NCBI RefSeq assembly: GCF_965363235.1
Contig: NC_134851.1
Span: 57,230,833 to 57,294,832 of the forward strand
DNA: 64,000 nucleotides
Reading direction: 5' to 3'
Source: Mytilus galloprovincialis
Lineage: Eukaryota; Mollusca; Bivalvia; Mytilida; Mytilidae
The number at the start of each line of letters is the position of its first letter. The stretch's first letter is position 1. This document shows positions 12,285 through 24,010 of the stretch, one piece after another. The position numbers and the translations under genes are program-made. The notes beneath the pieces were generated by a model. That model did not search any database and was not told the DNA's origin. It saw nothing but the letters and a program-made list of their open reading frames with translations.

Positions 12285-12604
12285 TAATATGATAGTTGAA
12301 TCACGAGAGCAAAGAAACATACAATTTAAATAATATACAAATAGTGTACTAGTCACGCCATACAACAGTTCAAATAGAGAATATCTATAATATTTTGTCA
12401 GTGAAGTTTGATCAAAGATAAGTCATGTTTGTTTAAATCTTGTAACAATCTACAGAAAGGATGTACCGTGCATTTAAAATCATAAAAATAAGTTCAACAG
12501 TCAAAAATTAAAATGAAAGTCACTATTGGTCAAAATGAATATGGGATGTTTAAGTAATGGTCCTCCGAATTCAAGTTATTTTTGATTTGAGCTTCTTGAT
12601 AAAG

Positions 12605-12885
12605 TTAAGGTGGTACCCAACACCTTGACTAACATTAATTTGTCTCGTTTAACTTTCATAAAATTTTGACAAAATATTTACTTTGACCCTTTGAAAAAAA
12701 TGTAAAAATTTCAAAACAAATGAACCAATCAGTTTCTCGGAAAAAATTGGTTGGATACAAAGCAGTTTGACAAACACTTATTTTGATCATTGAGAAGCTT
12801 AATATTTCCATAACAATACAACGTGATTAAAATGTTTAGCTGATTTTACAGAGTTATCTCCCTGTAGTGTTAGGTACCACCTTAA
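12605..12885. mobile_element. TTAA-flanked MITE (piggyBac-like)
   Basis: Ends are TTAAGGTGGTACCCAACAC and GTGTTAGGTACCACCTTAA, an inverted repeat including the TTAA target. It is 281 bp long with no coding capacity. The paralogous place in unit A (about 4710, CTTGATAAAGTTATATC) lacks the insertion and gives the empty site, so this element arrived after the duplication. TTAA duplication is typical of piggyBac-type transposition. Confidence 0.88.
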
Positions 12886-14279
12886 ATCACACTTTCATAC
12901 TCTTATGTTATAAAGGGACAAGAGTAGTTTTCAAAGTTATGTATGACTGATGTGATATGTAAAGTTAAAATTTATAAAGATTTATAGTCAAACGGGTGTC
13001 TATGTTATCCCACCTCACAGTAAAGTTCGACATTTGTACTATGATATTTTGATGTAGATGGACAAGATGTTTAAGAGTATTTGCCATTTAAAGGTAAATA
13101 TCATAAATTCCGTTTAATTTGATTTGAATTTGAAAAAAATGACGTCTTTAACATTAAACTGGTTGTACATGTGAAGTGCATTTATTCATGATACTCCCAT
13201 TCTTCTATCTTTGGAGAAATAAACTTGCTTTGAAATAATACGATTATAGTATACTGATATACGCACAATTTCATTGTAAAATAAATGATAACAACTGTCA
13301 TTGAAATTAAAAGAATATACTCTTGACCCTTACGACTTGCTTTCGTACTTCTTTGAATAATTGAAAATATTATATTATCAGGCATGTACGTACGAGCAAC
13401 AACAATCACTCGCTGAATTTTTAAATCAGCATGGATTAAATTATTAATAGCTGAGCTATCGAGAATGTTCAAAATAGATAATTTAACCACTGCGAAAAAA
13501 AACAACGTTTTTGAAAATTTGATATTTAATAATCTTATTTTGAAAAGTATTAGAACTTTTTCTTCATTTGTTGCAATAACGGTTGATTTTTTTAGTGGTG
13601 CTTCACCTCACTACCACAACTATTGACTATTTCGTGGCGGCCAAAGCTTATAGGTGGAGGAATTTACAGTGTCAGGAGAGGACTTCCGGCAGGAATACTT
13701 ACAAAGCCTGTCGATTCAGATTGAAGTCGATAGCACATTCCACTAGCTGGTTTCGAACTGATCTAATGACATCATAAGTGTTGACTGACACATGCATTTT
13801 ATATATAACTATGTGGAATAGGTTTTTGTTTATTGCTCAAGGCCGTTATGTGACCTATAGTGTAACGTATATTCCATTCGGGCTTTGGTTTAGAGTTGTC
13901 TTATTGGTAGTCATACCACATTTTCTTATTCTTATAGTGAAACAGTATTTCTGAAATAACTGGGGAACCGACTCTAGCTGTATCAACGATGAAAAATAAA
14001 TATGTTAATGATAAAAACGCTTGAAAGATCATATGTTTATTAGGCACAATGGATTTTTTTTGTAAATTATGCTTGTTTTTCAAAAATGAGCTTTTATTTC
14101 ACTGCGATATTGTTGTTATTGTTTTGTTAAAGACTCTATTGTTTAATCATGATGACTTGCATTGAAGCTTCGTTAAAACGTGATCTTATATTTAATACTT
14201 AAACTATTTAATAAAAAAAAAAACAACGTCAAACCTGTCTTACTAGATTTTTTTTTACATGTGAGAAAGAATTTTATAA
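12886..14279. other. Duplicated upstream block without a credible gene
   Basis: Sequence homologous to unit A upstream DNA. Open frames at 13,182-13,505 (-) and 13,583-13,777 (+) are not conserved as proteins in unit A. A segment at 13,949-13,980 (CTGAAATAACTGGGGAACC) recurs at 22,510-22,540 and marks an interspersed repeat. Confidence 0.5.
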
Positions 14280-14400
14280 GACAGGTGAAAGATACAAAAA
14301 GGGACATTATTATCATAAGTCGAAAATAAAAAGACAACGCCATTAAAGGAGAAAGTCAAGCATACAAACAACAGTGCACACGATGATATCAGGTGCTCCT
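14280..14400 (-). mobile_element. Decayed retroelement tail
   Basis: Counterpart of 7555-7690, with GTGAAAGATACAAAAAGGGAC and CGAAAATAAAAAGACAACGCC. It abuts, in the opposite orientation, the longer copy starting near 14,393. Confidence 0.5.
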
Positions 14401-14848
14401 AAAAGGTATAGCAGACATTTCCTATCATGATTTCCTTGATAGAGGTTTGTCGCTCATATGGAACATATTAATCCAAGAGTTCCAAATGGTGAAGATTAAA
14501 TCATCCCTCCTTAAATTTTACGGTTGCCATCACGAGTTTGTTGACCATTATGGAATATCCGATTTACAGATGATATCGGATATGTTTCGTAATTACATTC
14601 CTGTTTCCATTTCACGAATTAAACCTACAAAATTAGACTATTTACCGGGTTTGTCTGATTATCCGTGCAGAGCACCTGATATCACCCCTAGTTATTGGTG
14701 GGGTTCGTATTGCTTTGTCTTTAGTTTTTAATGTTGTTTCTTGTGCACTATTATTTGTCTGTTTGTCTTTATCTTTTTTAGCCATGTCGTTGTCATTTTA
14801 ATTTCGATCTATGAGTTTGAATGCCCCTTGGTATCTTTCGCCCTTCGT
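14393..14848 (+). mobile_element. 5'-truncated LINE-like retroelement fragment
   Basis: The frame 14,393-14,731 holds the same C-terminal protein segment as 11,911-11,678: ISYHDFLDRGLSL, LIQEFQMVKIKSSL, FYGCHHEFVDHYGIS. It then gives a proline-rich stretch ending with DITPSYWWGSYCF, followed by the non-coding tail with TTTAGCCATGTCGTTGTC and GGTATCTTTCGCCC. Comparison shows that the short solitary tails in the window are the 3' end of this element. Confidence 0.65.
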
Positions 14849-15024
14849 CTATGAATTTGGTGGTAGACCATAAGGTATTTTTATTTTTCATCAAAATAAT
14901 CCGCAGTTTTTCAAAAATATTGAAAACCTATGACAGCACAATCAAAAATATATTTCAATAGCATATAAGAAAGCCTCAAATACAGATAGAAACACTACAG
15001 TTTAGCTTTTGTATTTCTTTTTTC

Positions 15025-16713
15025 TTGGATTACACCATGGCGCCTTCCAATACAAGTACATGCGGAAAGTGTTCACTTCGACAGACAAAGAAAACATCTG
15101 AACAATGGTGCCCTAAATGTGAAGAAGCTCTTTGTAACGAGTGCACAAACCATCACAAAGAAATGAAGGCCACAAGAAGTCACAGACCCATACTAATCTC
15201 TAATCACAAGTTACTTCCGTCAGTAATGGCTGACATACATCAATCATGTATCTATCACAATGAACAATATCAACAATACTGTGTAAAACATGCCTTAACT
15301 ATTTGTATGTCATGCATCAATGACCATCGCAAATGCAACGTCTCTACTCTTGAGAATGTCACCAACAATGTCAAGACCTCTGGGGATTTTCTAGATCTGG
15401 AATCTAGGCTGGACGACTTATTGCAAAACATCGATAAAATGATAAAAGACAGAAAAGCAAATTATTCTAACATTGAAAAAATTAAAACGCAACATGTTAA
15501 TCACATTTCACAAATAAGAGTTGAGATAAACAGACATTTAGATGCTCTAGAAAAACAAGTTCTAAGAGATCGTGAAGAGAAGGAGGTTCAATGTAAGGAG
15601 GATATTCAGAAAGTATTATCGACAATCAAAGACAAGGAAGTTATTATAAGTCAATATCATTCCAAATTTAAAAACATCAAACAATATGCATCTGATCTTC
15701 AAACATTTAATGGAATAGGAGAAGTTGAGGAGAAAGTTATCGAATATTAAGCATATTTGCAGTCGGTGGTAGAGGCAAAAGGTTTCGAGCAGTTTGATCT
15801 TGTATTCAAGATAGACACAGATGTGCAAATTATTTTGAACGCACCAAAGCATTTTGGATCAACTGAAATCAAAGTCGGACCTAACAACTTCGAGTTTAAC
15901 CGAGCGAAATATAAGCAAGCACAGTTGTGGGTAGTAGGGACGAAACAAACGATAAACGATGTGAAGTTAATTCTACAGAAAAAGATAAAAACATACGGCG
16001 GCACAGTTAAGGGTTGTTGTGTGTCAGAAGTAGGCGAATTTCTATTTATTGATAACTGGAGTAAAACAATGCTTCATGTCATATCGTCTGATAGCACATT
16101 AAAGTTCAACATGTCCCTTGATCCTTGTGATGTGTTTGATATAGTCTGTTTCGATAAGAATACTGTCGCTATTACAACTGGACAGTCGTTAAAGAAGACC
16201 GGTGTTTATATTATAGACCTTGAAAAACGAATTAAAATAGAATATCAATCCCTCCTAGGTCGCTCATACGGAATCACACGTGATCAATACTCGCTTTTTG
16301 TTTGTGTTGCCGCAATAGGTATATTCTAAATAAACATTGTGGATCATACCTCACACCTGATTAATCGTTAATTATCACTTAATTCTTACGTATCTGTTTT
16401 TGGCGACAAAATTTACTGCACTAACTGCAATGATCACAGTGTAGTGTGTTGTGATCGCAATGGATCACATGTTTGGATATTTAAAAATGAATCGGTTTTG
16501 AAACGTCCGAGAGGCATCACTGTAGATAATGACGGAAACGTGTTTGTTGTTGGGTATGCGTCGTCGAATGTAATAATTATTTCGAACGATGGGAAACATC
16601 ACAAGGAAATCTTGACCAGACAGGATGGTCTTCGTAGTCCATCTGTCATTGTCTTTGATAACCAGAAAAGGGAACTTCTTGTTGGAAACCTTCTCTACAA
16701 TGTTCATTATTAA
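15025..16713 (+). pseudogene. B-box/coiled-coil/propeller pseudogene B (three in-frame stops, no frameshift)
   Basis: One reading frame runs 1,689 bp, the same length as the intact copy C, interrupted by TAA at 15,748, 16,327 and 16,369. Counting from the ATG at 15,025, the ATG matching copy C is 15,037 (MAPS versus MASI), so the true start was probably there. First B-box: C-x2-C near CGKC, then WCPKC, CNEC and a His pair. Second B-box: CIYH ... CVKH ... CMSC ... HRKC. Coiled coil follows to about residue 240, then the propeller to the end, with the repeat motif PRGITVDNDGNVFVVG conserved. The place of the 3' splice acceptor in copy C (TTTTAG) reads TTCTTG here, so splicing from an upstream exon may also be lost. 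The first 241 codons could still encode a truncated B-box/coiled-coil protein. Confidence 0.88.
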
Positions 16714-17284
16714 AAGTTATTGAAATAAGAACAACAGACACAACTTCCGGTTCATTTTAAAATGTTAAATTTAACAATTTAATACTTTAAATTAATTTCA
16801 AATAATTTTTTAAGTAACTTTGAATATAAGTATTGATGTCTCCTATATTTACAATTTGTTCAATATGAGAAAAAAAAGATACGACGTGAATATTTGCTAG
16901 ACATATATTACGTGACCTTATCCTTATTTTCTTATTAAGTGGAATAAAGTCATCATAGATACCATGATTGAAATTTAGTATTTAAGCGACACGCTTTTCG
17001 TATACACAATACTATCTGTGATGCCCGAACAATTTTTTAAAAACATATCGCACTAACTACTGGTATCTGTCTTCGTTGTTCTTATCGATTTTAGGTTTTT
17101 CGCAGGTTGGAACATTTCATGACGAAAAAAATCTACACACAAATACAAATGTCTTTTTCATGGTAGCAAATTACGCTTTAAATATCACTATAAATTATAA
17201 GTATACATGTTTACTTGACAGAACATCAACGGAACTGTGAAGCTTTTAAAACAATGACGCTGATCATATTTAAATAAAGGCAAC
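16714..17284. other. Non-genic spacer
   Basis: Nothing recognised downstream of pseudogene B. Confidence 0.4.
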
Positions 17285-17460
17285 AGTAGTATACCGCTGT
17301 TCAAAACTCATAAATCTATGGACAAAAAACAAAATCGGGGTAACAAACTGAAACCGAGGGAAACGCATTAAATATAAGAGGAGAACAACGACATGACACT
17401 AAAATGTAACACACATAGACAAAATCCCACGAGAATAACAAATATAACATATATATACAA
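17285..17460 (+). repeat. Interspersed repeat, GCTGTTCAAAACTCATAAAT family
   Basis: Contains CGCTGTTCAAAACTCATAAA, AAATCGGGGTAACAAACTG and GAGGAGAACAACGACA. I recognise this combination as a frequent mussel repeat. Only one copy is present here. Confidence 0.5.
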
Positions 17461-18579
17461 GTTGCTTTCTTTAAAAAAAGAAATGCAATCGTAAACCCAA
17501 ATGCTTGTTTGGTATTAAATATTAGATAATGGTTTACTTAAGATCTTTGTTTTATATAATTATTGTGGTATAAGAATTAAAAACTGACATTGATTGTTTA
17601 CTTAATGAAATTACAATTCAATGTGGGTTGATATATTTTCGCTAAAGCTGTGATCACACATTCACGATTTTTACTGCCGTCCTTGACAGGACCATTCCCA
17701 ATTAAAATTTGTCAAAAGTCTGATCAAGATCCTGTGAATCGTGGAAGGAAATTCAAACTTTAATTAATTAATCACGACAACAATCAGATATTGTTCAGGA
17801 AGCGTCGATATTCAACCGTTTCCAAGAGAATTTTTTCACGATAATCCCGTTCTCAATCCGCTTCTAATCCGATTTGTATCTTTCGCAAAGTAAAATTCGA
17901 CCGAATTGGTCACAACTGCATCCCGATTCTACCGAATGTAATCCGACAGAGATCAGAACGTGACCAGACAGTGAACCGACGCTGACAGAAGTTATCTGTT
18001 CGAAAACTGTCGACATACTCGGGATGATCAGGTACTGTCGGAACGGAATTCTATCACGATCCTCTCTATCTCATTGCAAACGTCTTTGTCTGGTCTCAGT
18101 CGTATTGTATTCTGTAATTGTCGGGACTCTGAGGTGGGTATCATTGGCGAATTTTCGGCAAAGACGGTTTGAAATCGACTAGATCTGGATGCAATCTGGA
18201 CTCAATCGGCAGAAAAACATCAATGAAAAATTTCCCCAGATCATTCCCGTTCCACAGGACACCGTCCAGAAAACACAGAACAATGTTAGAATTTTTATCC
18301 GATACAGCAGAATCTGTCACGACATAGTCACGCTTGTCATCCGACTAGACAAAGTCGGCTGAGTTTCCCCGAATGTTACGGGACGCACCTAAATGTCGGG
18401 GTGCTTCGCCGAACTATCAAGACCATTCCCGACCCGTAGCCTATCTGTTACGAATTTAAACGACTGCGTTCAGACAATGAATGGACATTCCAGATAATTG
18501 AGAATAGTAATCCGACTTTTTCACTTTCGTGTCTTATCGCTGTCTGATCTCAAACGGGAGCAATAATCGGCAATGTGTG

Positions 18580-20926
18580 GGGTGCCTATAAAGTGCGAAA
18601 CGAAATAGAAACGAAAAGAAACGAAACGAAAAGAAACAAAACGAAACGAAAAGAAACGAAAAGAAACGAAAAGAAACGAAATAGGAACCAACGAAAAGAA
18701 AAGAAACGAAACGAAATCAAATTACGGATCACTTGATTTTTTTTTATCTTTCTAAAAACAAAACTTAAAAAAGTTCATAAAATACTTAGACGTATACAAT
18801 ATTGTATTGCTAGTGTATGTGCCTTATTGTCTTTATAAATATATATATATTGAAATAATTTGCTATTGAATTTAAAAATACTTCGTTGATTGAAATTATA
18901 CTTATTTACTTTGATTGTTACCGGCACTTCAAAACTTAATGTACTAATTCAGAACCAGCCTCTTTGCTTCAAACATAAATCAATAAGAAAAACTGATCGA
19001 TGCCAGTTTGATTAACGACCTTGCTTTTCAAATCACTTTGAAGTTCCTCTGAAGTTCCATATTCCCACAGAAGGGTGTTGATCACGTAGCAGTTTCTTGA
19101 TATATGATAATATTTATATATATTCTGAACTCCAGACACGTTTTTAATGTTAAAGAGAGCAGTAAATATTATGCGAGACAAAAGTAAATTTTATTGCCTT
19201 GAATTCCGCCGTCATTCCCATTGCTTTAAAAATGTATCAAATCTTCTTACTTGCAAAAAGATGAAGCTTGTTTATGTTGAAAATAGATTATTCTCATTTT
19301 TACCAATATTAAAATCAAATGTTCCTAACTGAATAATATACCTCAACTGCTCAATATTAATATAACAGTAGTTAGTATGATTGCGACTGGGACAGCTATA
19401 TCTAACACGGACCCAAAACGACGCGGATGTGAGCAGCCATGTCACCGTACGGTCTTCAACAATGAGAAAAACGTGCACTATGTGTAGCTATTAGTAGTAT
19501 ATAGGAGACACATATAAAACAACATAACAATGTAAAAATCAGTTCGAATTCGCCACGATAAAACAAAACAGCCAACAAATAAATTTCATAAGGTATCGAT
19601 CAAAACTTATGTAAATTACTGAAAGCTAGTTCAAAGAGAATTACAATTATAAAATAAAGTTTCAGATTTATACACGTCCAACAGATTATTCTACAGTAGA
19701 AAGCATGATTTTAATGCAAAAAAAAAGTATTAGTATCAACAAGATTTAGAGGTTTCTGATTAACATTATCATTTATTATTTTAAAGAGGCATAGTTCTTA
19801 GGATAATGATGTCATCGAATCCCAAATTTATCTTGAGGACTTTAATTACACTGCAATCTTCTATATCTTGATAAGATAACAAAAAGGAAGTTCATTTAAA
19901 TTTGAATGTTTTGAAATGCCTGTTATACAGATGACGTAGGATATATCTTCCAATTGTCTTTCTCTTAATTGAATGTGACGTCAATGTACTGAATGAGACT
20001 TAGCATCTATTGTGTAGTTGCATGAGCAAAACAAAGGATGTAGCTTGTGAAGCAAGGTCTACTCGCCCTTTCGGAGTATCGTATATATTACCCCTGTGTC
20101 TGTTGTCTTCAGTCTAAAGTTTTGCATTTCCATGGCGACAAGTTTCTTTCGTGATTTATAAGTTCCAACGTTCTTTTAATATCGCCTAGCTACCTCTCTC
20201 AAGAAGACAATAATTTGTCATTAAACAGATTATATCTGCTTTCAAGAATGGTCTCAGTTACGGTGCTTGTAGGAATTTGTTGTTTGGAAAATAGTTATCT
20301 GTTGCATCTCCGCTATTTTGTTGTTTTTCGTGAGGGTGAGGCACACTGACTGGCCTATCGGAATTAACGTCTTTACAGTTGTCATCCTGGCTGTTTCACA
20401 TGGTACACTGGAGCATACAAGTTTAAAACCGACTAAGGCACGGACTATTTGACTTTCTTTTTTTTCGATCCAAGTGCTGGACAGATATTGTTTTTACCTA
20501 AATCAGGGCCAGGATATTTTTTAGAACCCCCCCTCCCGCAATTAAGTGAAATGGTCCGTGCCTAACCGTGTCCGTCTAGTATAATTTATAGAGTTCATTG
20601 TCAAATATTATATATTGTGTTTAAGTCGTTCCTAAACCACAGCTGGTTAACGATTACGCTGAGTTTCACAGTTTTTTTTTCTCAATTAAAAAAAAATTAT
20701 ATCAAACTAGACAATAAATAATATTTATAAATACAATTTGATTTAAATTTTATTCCTCAGTTCGTTTCGTTTCTTTTCTTTCGTTGGTTGCTATTTCTTT
20801 CCGTTCCGTTTTATGTTGATTTCGTTTCTTTTCGTTTCGTTTTGTTTCTTTTCTTTTCTTTTCGTTACGTTTCGTTTCTTTTCTTTTCGTTTCGTTTCTA
20901 TTTCGTTTCGCACTTTATAGGCACCC
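18580..20926. mobile_element. Mutator-like (MULE) non-autonomous element with long inverted repeats
   Basis: The terminal inverted repeats begin GGGTGCCTATAAAGTGCGAA. They extend as GAAAC/GAAAA-type simple sequence for about 136 bp on the left (18,580-18,715) and 166 bp on the right (20,761-20,926). The flanks carry the 9-bp direct duplication CAATGTGTG (18,571-18,579 and 20,927-20,935). A 9-bp target duplication with inverted repeats over 100 bp is characteristic of Mutator-type elements. No transposase is visible inside. The frame at 20,788-21,036 is translated simple repeat. Confidence 0.75.
20437..20562. mobile_element. 126-bp TAA-flanked MITE inside the MULE-like element
   Basis: Ends GGCACGGACTATTT and AAATGGTCCGTGCC form an inverted repeat, flanked by TAA at 20,434-20,436 and 20,563-20,565. 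The size and 3-bp duplication fit a Harbinger-type MITE. This is the third layer of nesting in the region. Confidence 0.82.
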
Positions 20927-20947
20927 CAATGTGTGATCCCGCCTTAA

Positions 20948-21480
20948 GGAATCATTGCCCACGACCAAGGAATATTTGTTTCTTCTCTCTCCCGAAAGAC
21001 AATATGCTGAGTCAACCACTGGATGTTCCATTTTAAGGTGCTGGTTTTTTTATAAGAGTTATTTTTTTAGGCTAAAGTTCAATTACAAATGTGAAGAAAT
21101 GTAATTAATTGATGATTACTTGTGTTCAAGAAATGCAGTACGTGAACCTGTAAATAGCTGTGGTGTTTTTTTTGATAAAATTTGATATGTTCATGGTTAT
21201 TTGAACAATGGCTTGATATTGATCATTATTAATATCTTTACACCTGCTCTGCAAAATTTTTGTGATGCTTATGGTAGTAAGCATTGGCAATTTTAAGTTG
21301 TGTGCTTTCTGCATGCTCTTAAAAGTTTTAGATGGCAAAACGCTTATGTTAAAAACAAAAACTTATTAAAAATTTTAACTCGCTTTAAAGATATTTTCTG
21401 AATGTTCCGAGTAAGAAGCATGTTGTTTGGTGGTTGTCTTTTTTGGTGCAGTTCATATTTGCTTTCTGTTTCTGGTTTGA
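20948..21480. other. Non-genic spacer
   Basis: Nothing recognised. Confidence 0.4.
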
Positions 21481-21521
21481 AGTTAGCAGTTACATGTATA
21501 GTATACATGTAACTGCTAACT
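21481..21521. repeat. Perfect 41-bp palindrome
   Basis: AGTTAGCAGTTACATGTATA, a single central G, then the exact reverse complement. The 20-bp arms have no mismatch, so the site could extrude as a cruciform or be a minimal fold-back element. Confidence 0.95.
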
Positions 21522-22461
21522 TTGACTACACTGTGTCTAACACTTCATGGAGAGTTGTCTAATTGTTTTTCCTGCCATATTTAAAAAGATATTCCCTCTG
21601 AAATTTGACTAATTCATTAGAATAATCTATATAATAATACACTTATATATTGAAATTGAACAGAAGTTGCCTTGTTAATTTTTCTTTATTGACCCATCTT
21701 TTTCTCTCTTGCTGGATAGTTTTATACTGTTCATTTGGGGGTACTGTGAAGCCTACACTGATCAGTGAGATGGCTCAAAATCCCCTTGCACTATTTTACA
21801 TTGTCGTACTTAATATATACTAAAACCGAAAATTCATCATCTGATCGTCTTCAAGAAATAATAATTATTTATTTTTATTTTTACGAACATTTTGAAGAGC
21901 CTTTAAAATTACAATAGGAACATATAGTTAGATAATCTGTTCCCTGACCATATATGATAGAAATTATTATTGGTTATCTCTGTCTACATCTATCATCACT
22001 CGGTGTCTATAAAAAAACCATTTGATATCTTAACGTCGATCCTGTTAAGTCTGCTAAAATTGCATGCATGATTAATTTTAAGGTTATCAATCGTTATTTA
22101 AGCGGCACATTTAATTTGTTATGTCATTGCTTGTTTACATGAAATCTTTTCTCATGAATTAACTCAGCTGGTAACCAGGTTTCAACGTTTGACTCTAATT
22201 AAAATAATTATTACGGATATATGTAAGGTAAATATTAGAAGCTTGCAATTGCGTGCAAGGAAGTATTCAAATGCTCATTAACATAGCTTGTGTCATGATA
22301 AATTTTGCATCTCTATAGCAACTCATGATGCTAATGCTTATTCAACAGGTCAATTGATAAGCCATTGCGCATGTATATGAAAGGTGGCAATAGAAAGGAC
22401 AGATGTATTCCGAATAACATCCGGTGTTCCGAAAGACTACATATATCGTCCAATATATACT
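21522..22461. other. Non-genic spacer
   Basis: Nothing recognised. Confidence 0.4.
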
Positions 22462-22487
22462 GCGTAAACCCTCAGGGGTTTACGCAA
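22462..22487. repeat. Short hairpin with 11-bp arms
   Basis: TGCGTAAACCC, a TCAG loop and GGGTTTACGCA. No poly-T tract follows, so it is recorded only as a hairpin. Confidence 0.8.
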
Positions 22488-22504
22488 TAACATCCCTTAT
22501 ACAC

Positions 22505-22925
22505 ATTCTGAAATAACTGGGGAACCGACTCTAGCTGGTATCGATGTCATGTGTGACAGACACACAATAAATTTTATCGATGTCATGTGTGACAGACACA
22601 CAAGAATAAATATATTTAAAAAGTATAATCACAAAAATACTGGAAAATAAAAAAGAAAAGTCCCTAATCAAGTGACAAAATTAAAAGCTCAAATACATCA
22701 AACGCTGTCATTTTCTTAACCTGGTACAAGCATTTTCCTATGTAGAAAAGCTGGATTTAACACTTTTATGACAGTGAAAGACAAAAAGTAAAACGACAAA
22801 AATACTTATCTCTGCGGAAAATTCAAAACCGAAAGTCCATAATCAAATGTCAAAATCAAAAAATAAAACACACCAAACGAATAGACAACAACTGTCATAT
22901 TCCAGACTTGGTACAGGCATTTTCG
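22505..22925 (+). repeat. Repeat cluster: 35-bp tandem pair and two R2 copies
   Basis: The segment TATCGATGTCATGTGTGAC with its continuation occurs twice in tandem (about 22,537-22,608). Two copies of family R2 follow (about 22,620-22,740 and 22,790-22,925), each with a CAAAACCGAAAGTCC-like segment and an ACTGTCAT segment. Confidence 0.65.
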
Positions 22926-23125
22926 TAAGGCGAACGATATCAAAGGGAAATTCATAAATCAAAATTAAACTGACAACTCAACGGTTAAAGCGAACGAACA
23001 GACACACAAGAATATACATATACTTTGTATGTTTAAGTGAACACTAAGTACTGAGTAAAACGACCCGACAAAATATCTGCGGTGATCTCAAGAAGAGAAA
23101 GCAGATCCTGCATCATATACTGCAC
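22925..23125 (-). mobile_element. LINE-like retroelement 3' tail
   Basis: GCGAACGATATCAAAGGGAA, AATTAAACTGACAAC, GGTGATCTCAAG and AGCAGATCCTGC appear in the same order as in the 11,338-11,580 copy. Confidence 0.55.
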
Positions 23126-23819
23126 CATCGTGTTGATCATGTTAGTACAAATCCTTGGCAAACTAGAAATGAAATATTAAAGAAAATCGTAAAAAAAAAT
23201 ATGTGTATCAGACACACGAAGACTCAGTTTGTCTTTATTGATACATTAGAGTTAATTGTTATTAACATAAATCAGCCACAATCGATAACCTTCAATGAAA
23301 GAATTTTGTCCAAAATTGGGATTATCATTATCAAGAGAGCAAAGTCATTGCGAACAGATACATACAATTATTTATCAGCTGTTATCAAATCATAATCAAA
23401 TAGTGCATTAGACAAATGCTAGTATATGACTTATATTTGTTGACATAGAATATATCAATCGGCAATGTTTGATCAATGATAAATAATTTCTGTCTACTTC
23501 ATTTTGTCCCAATTTACGACAATTTTTTTGTTATATTCATTAAACATGAATATAAAACATTTTTAACGTAGTTTTTTTGCCCCTAAACAGTAAATTTTCT
23601 ATTGATCTATTCAAAAATTGTCAAGTAACCTTGGTCCAAACTCCCGTAGGCAATTTCGACCTTTGGTGGATTTTGGGTATTCCTTTTGAAATTCCGTTGG
23701 TCATAAAGATTCTATGATGTTTGAGTCTTGATAATTTTTATAATTTTGAATTTCAGCGTTACTGCTGACGGTATATTAAGAAAAGTGCGTTAGGCATAGA
23801 AGCTATTGCGTCTTACTTT

Positions 23820-24010
23820 TATCACATAAGTGTATGCATTTAACCCACCATTTTCTTCATAAGAGAATACCTGTACCGAGTCAGTATTATGACAGTTGTT
23901 ATCCATCATTTTGATGTGTTTGAACTTTTGATTTTGTCTTTTGATAAGCAACTTTCCTTTTTTCAGGGTTTAGTTTTTTTTTGTGATTTTATTTTTAGTA
24001 CACTCAGTTC
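23820..24010 (-). repeat. Interspersed repeat family R2, reverse orientation
   Basis: CACCATTTTCTTCATAAGAG, TACCGAGTCAGTATTATGAC and TTGTGATTTTATTTTTAG follow the reverse order of the R2 copies. Confidence 0.6.

Larger units (their letters stand above)
12285..16713 (+). repeat. Segmental duplication unit B
   Basis: Matches unit A in order. 12,295-12,500 corresponds to 4385-4620, 12,540-12,600 to 4650-4710, 12,900-13,120 to 5640-5930, 13,200-13,610 to 6370-6780 plus 7330-7370, 14,280-14,400 to 7555-7680, and 15,037-16,713 to the pseudogene. The shorter spacing reflects the absence of the repeats inserted in unit A. Confidence 0.85.
17646..20944. mobile_element. TAA-flanked Harbinger-type non-autonomous element, split by a nested insertion
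   Basis: The left end AGCTGTGATCACACATT follows TAA (17,643-17,645). The right end is AATGTGTGATCCCGCCT, followed by TAA (20,945-20,947). The ends are imperfect inverted repeats and TAA is the 3-bp duplication typical of PIF/Harbinger. Without the nested element at 18,580-20,926 and its duplicated target it is about 943 bp. The interior (17,690-18,570) is less A+T-rich than its surroundings and full of degenerate CCGA/TCGG words, with no open frame of note. Confidence 0.72.

Noticed and set aside
20788-21036. 82-codon Phe/Ser/Val-rich frame
   Set aside because: Translation of TTTCG/TTTTC simple sequence in the right inverted repeat of the Mutator-like element.
22462-22487. Transcription terminator hairpin
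   Set aside because: This is a eukaryotic window and there is no U-tract after the stem. Recorded only as a hairpin.
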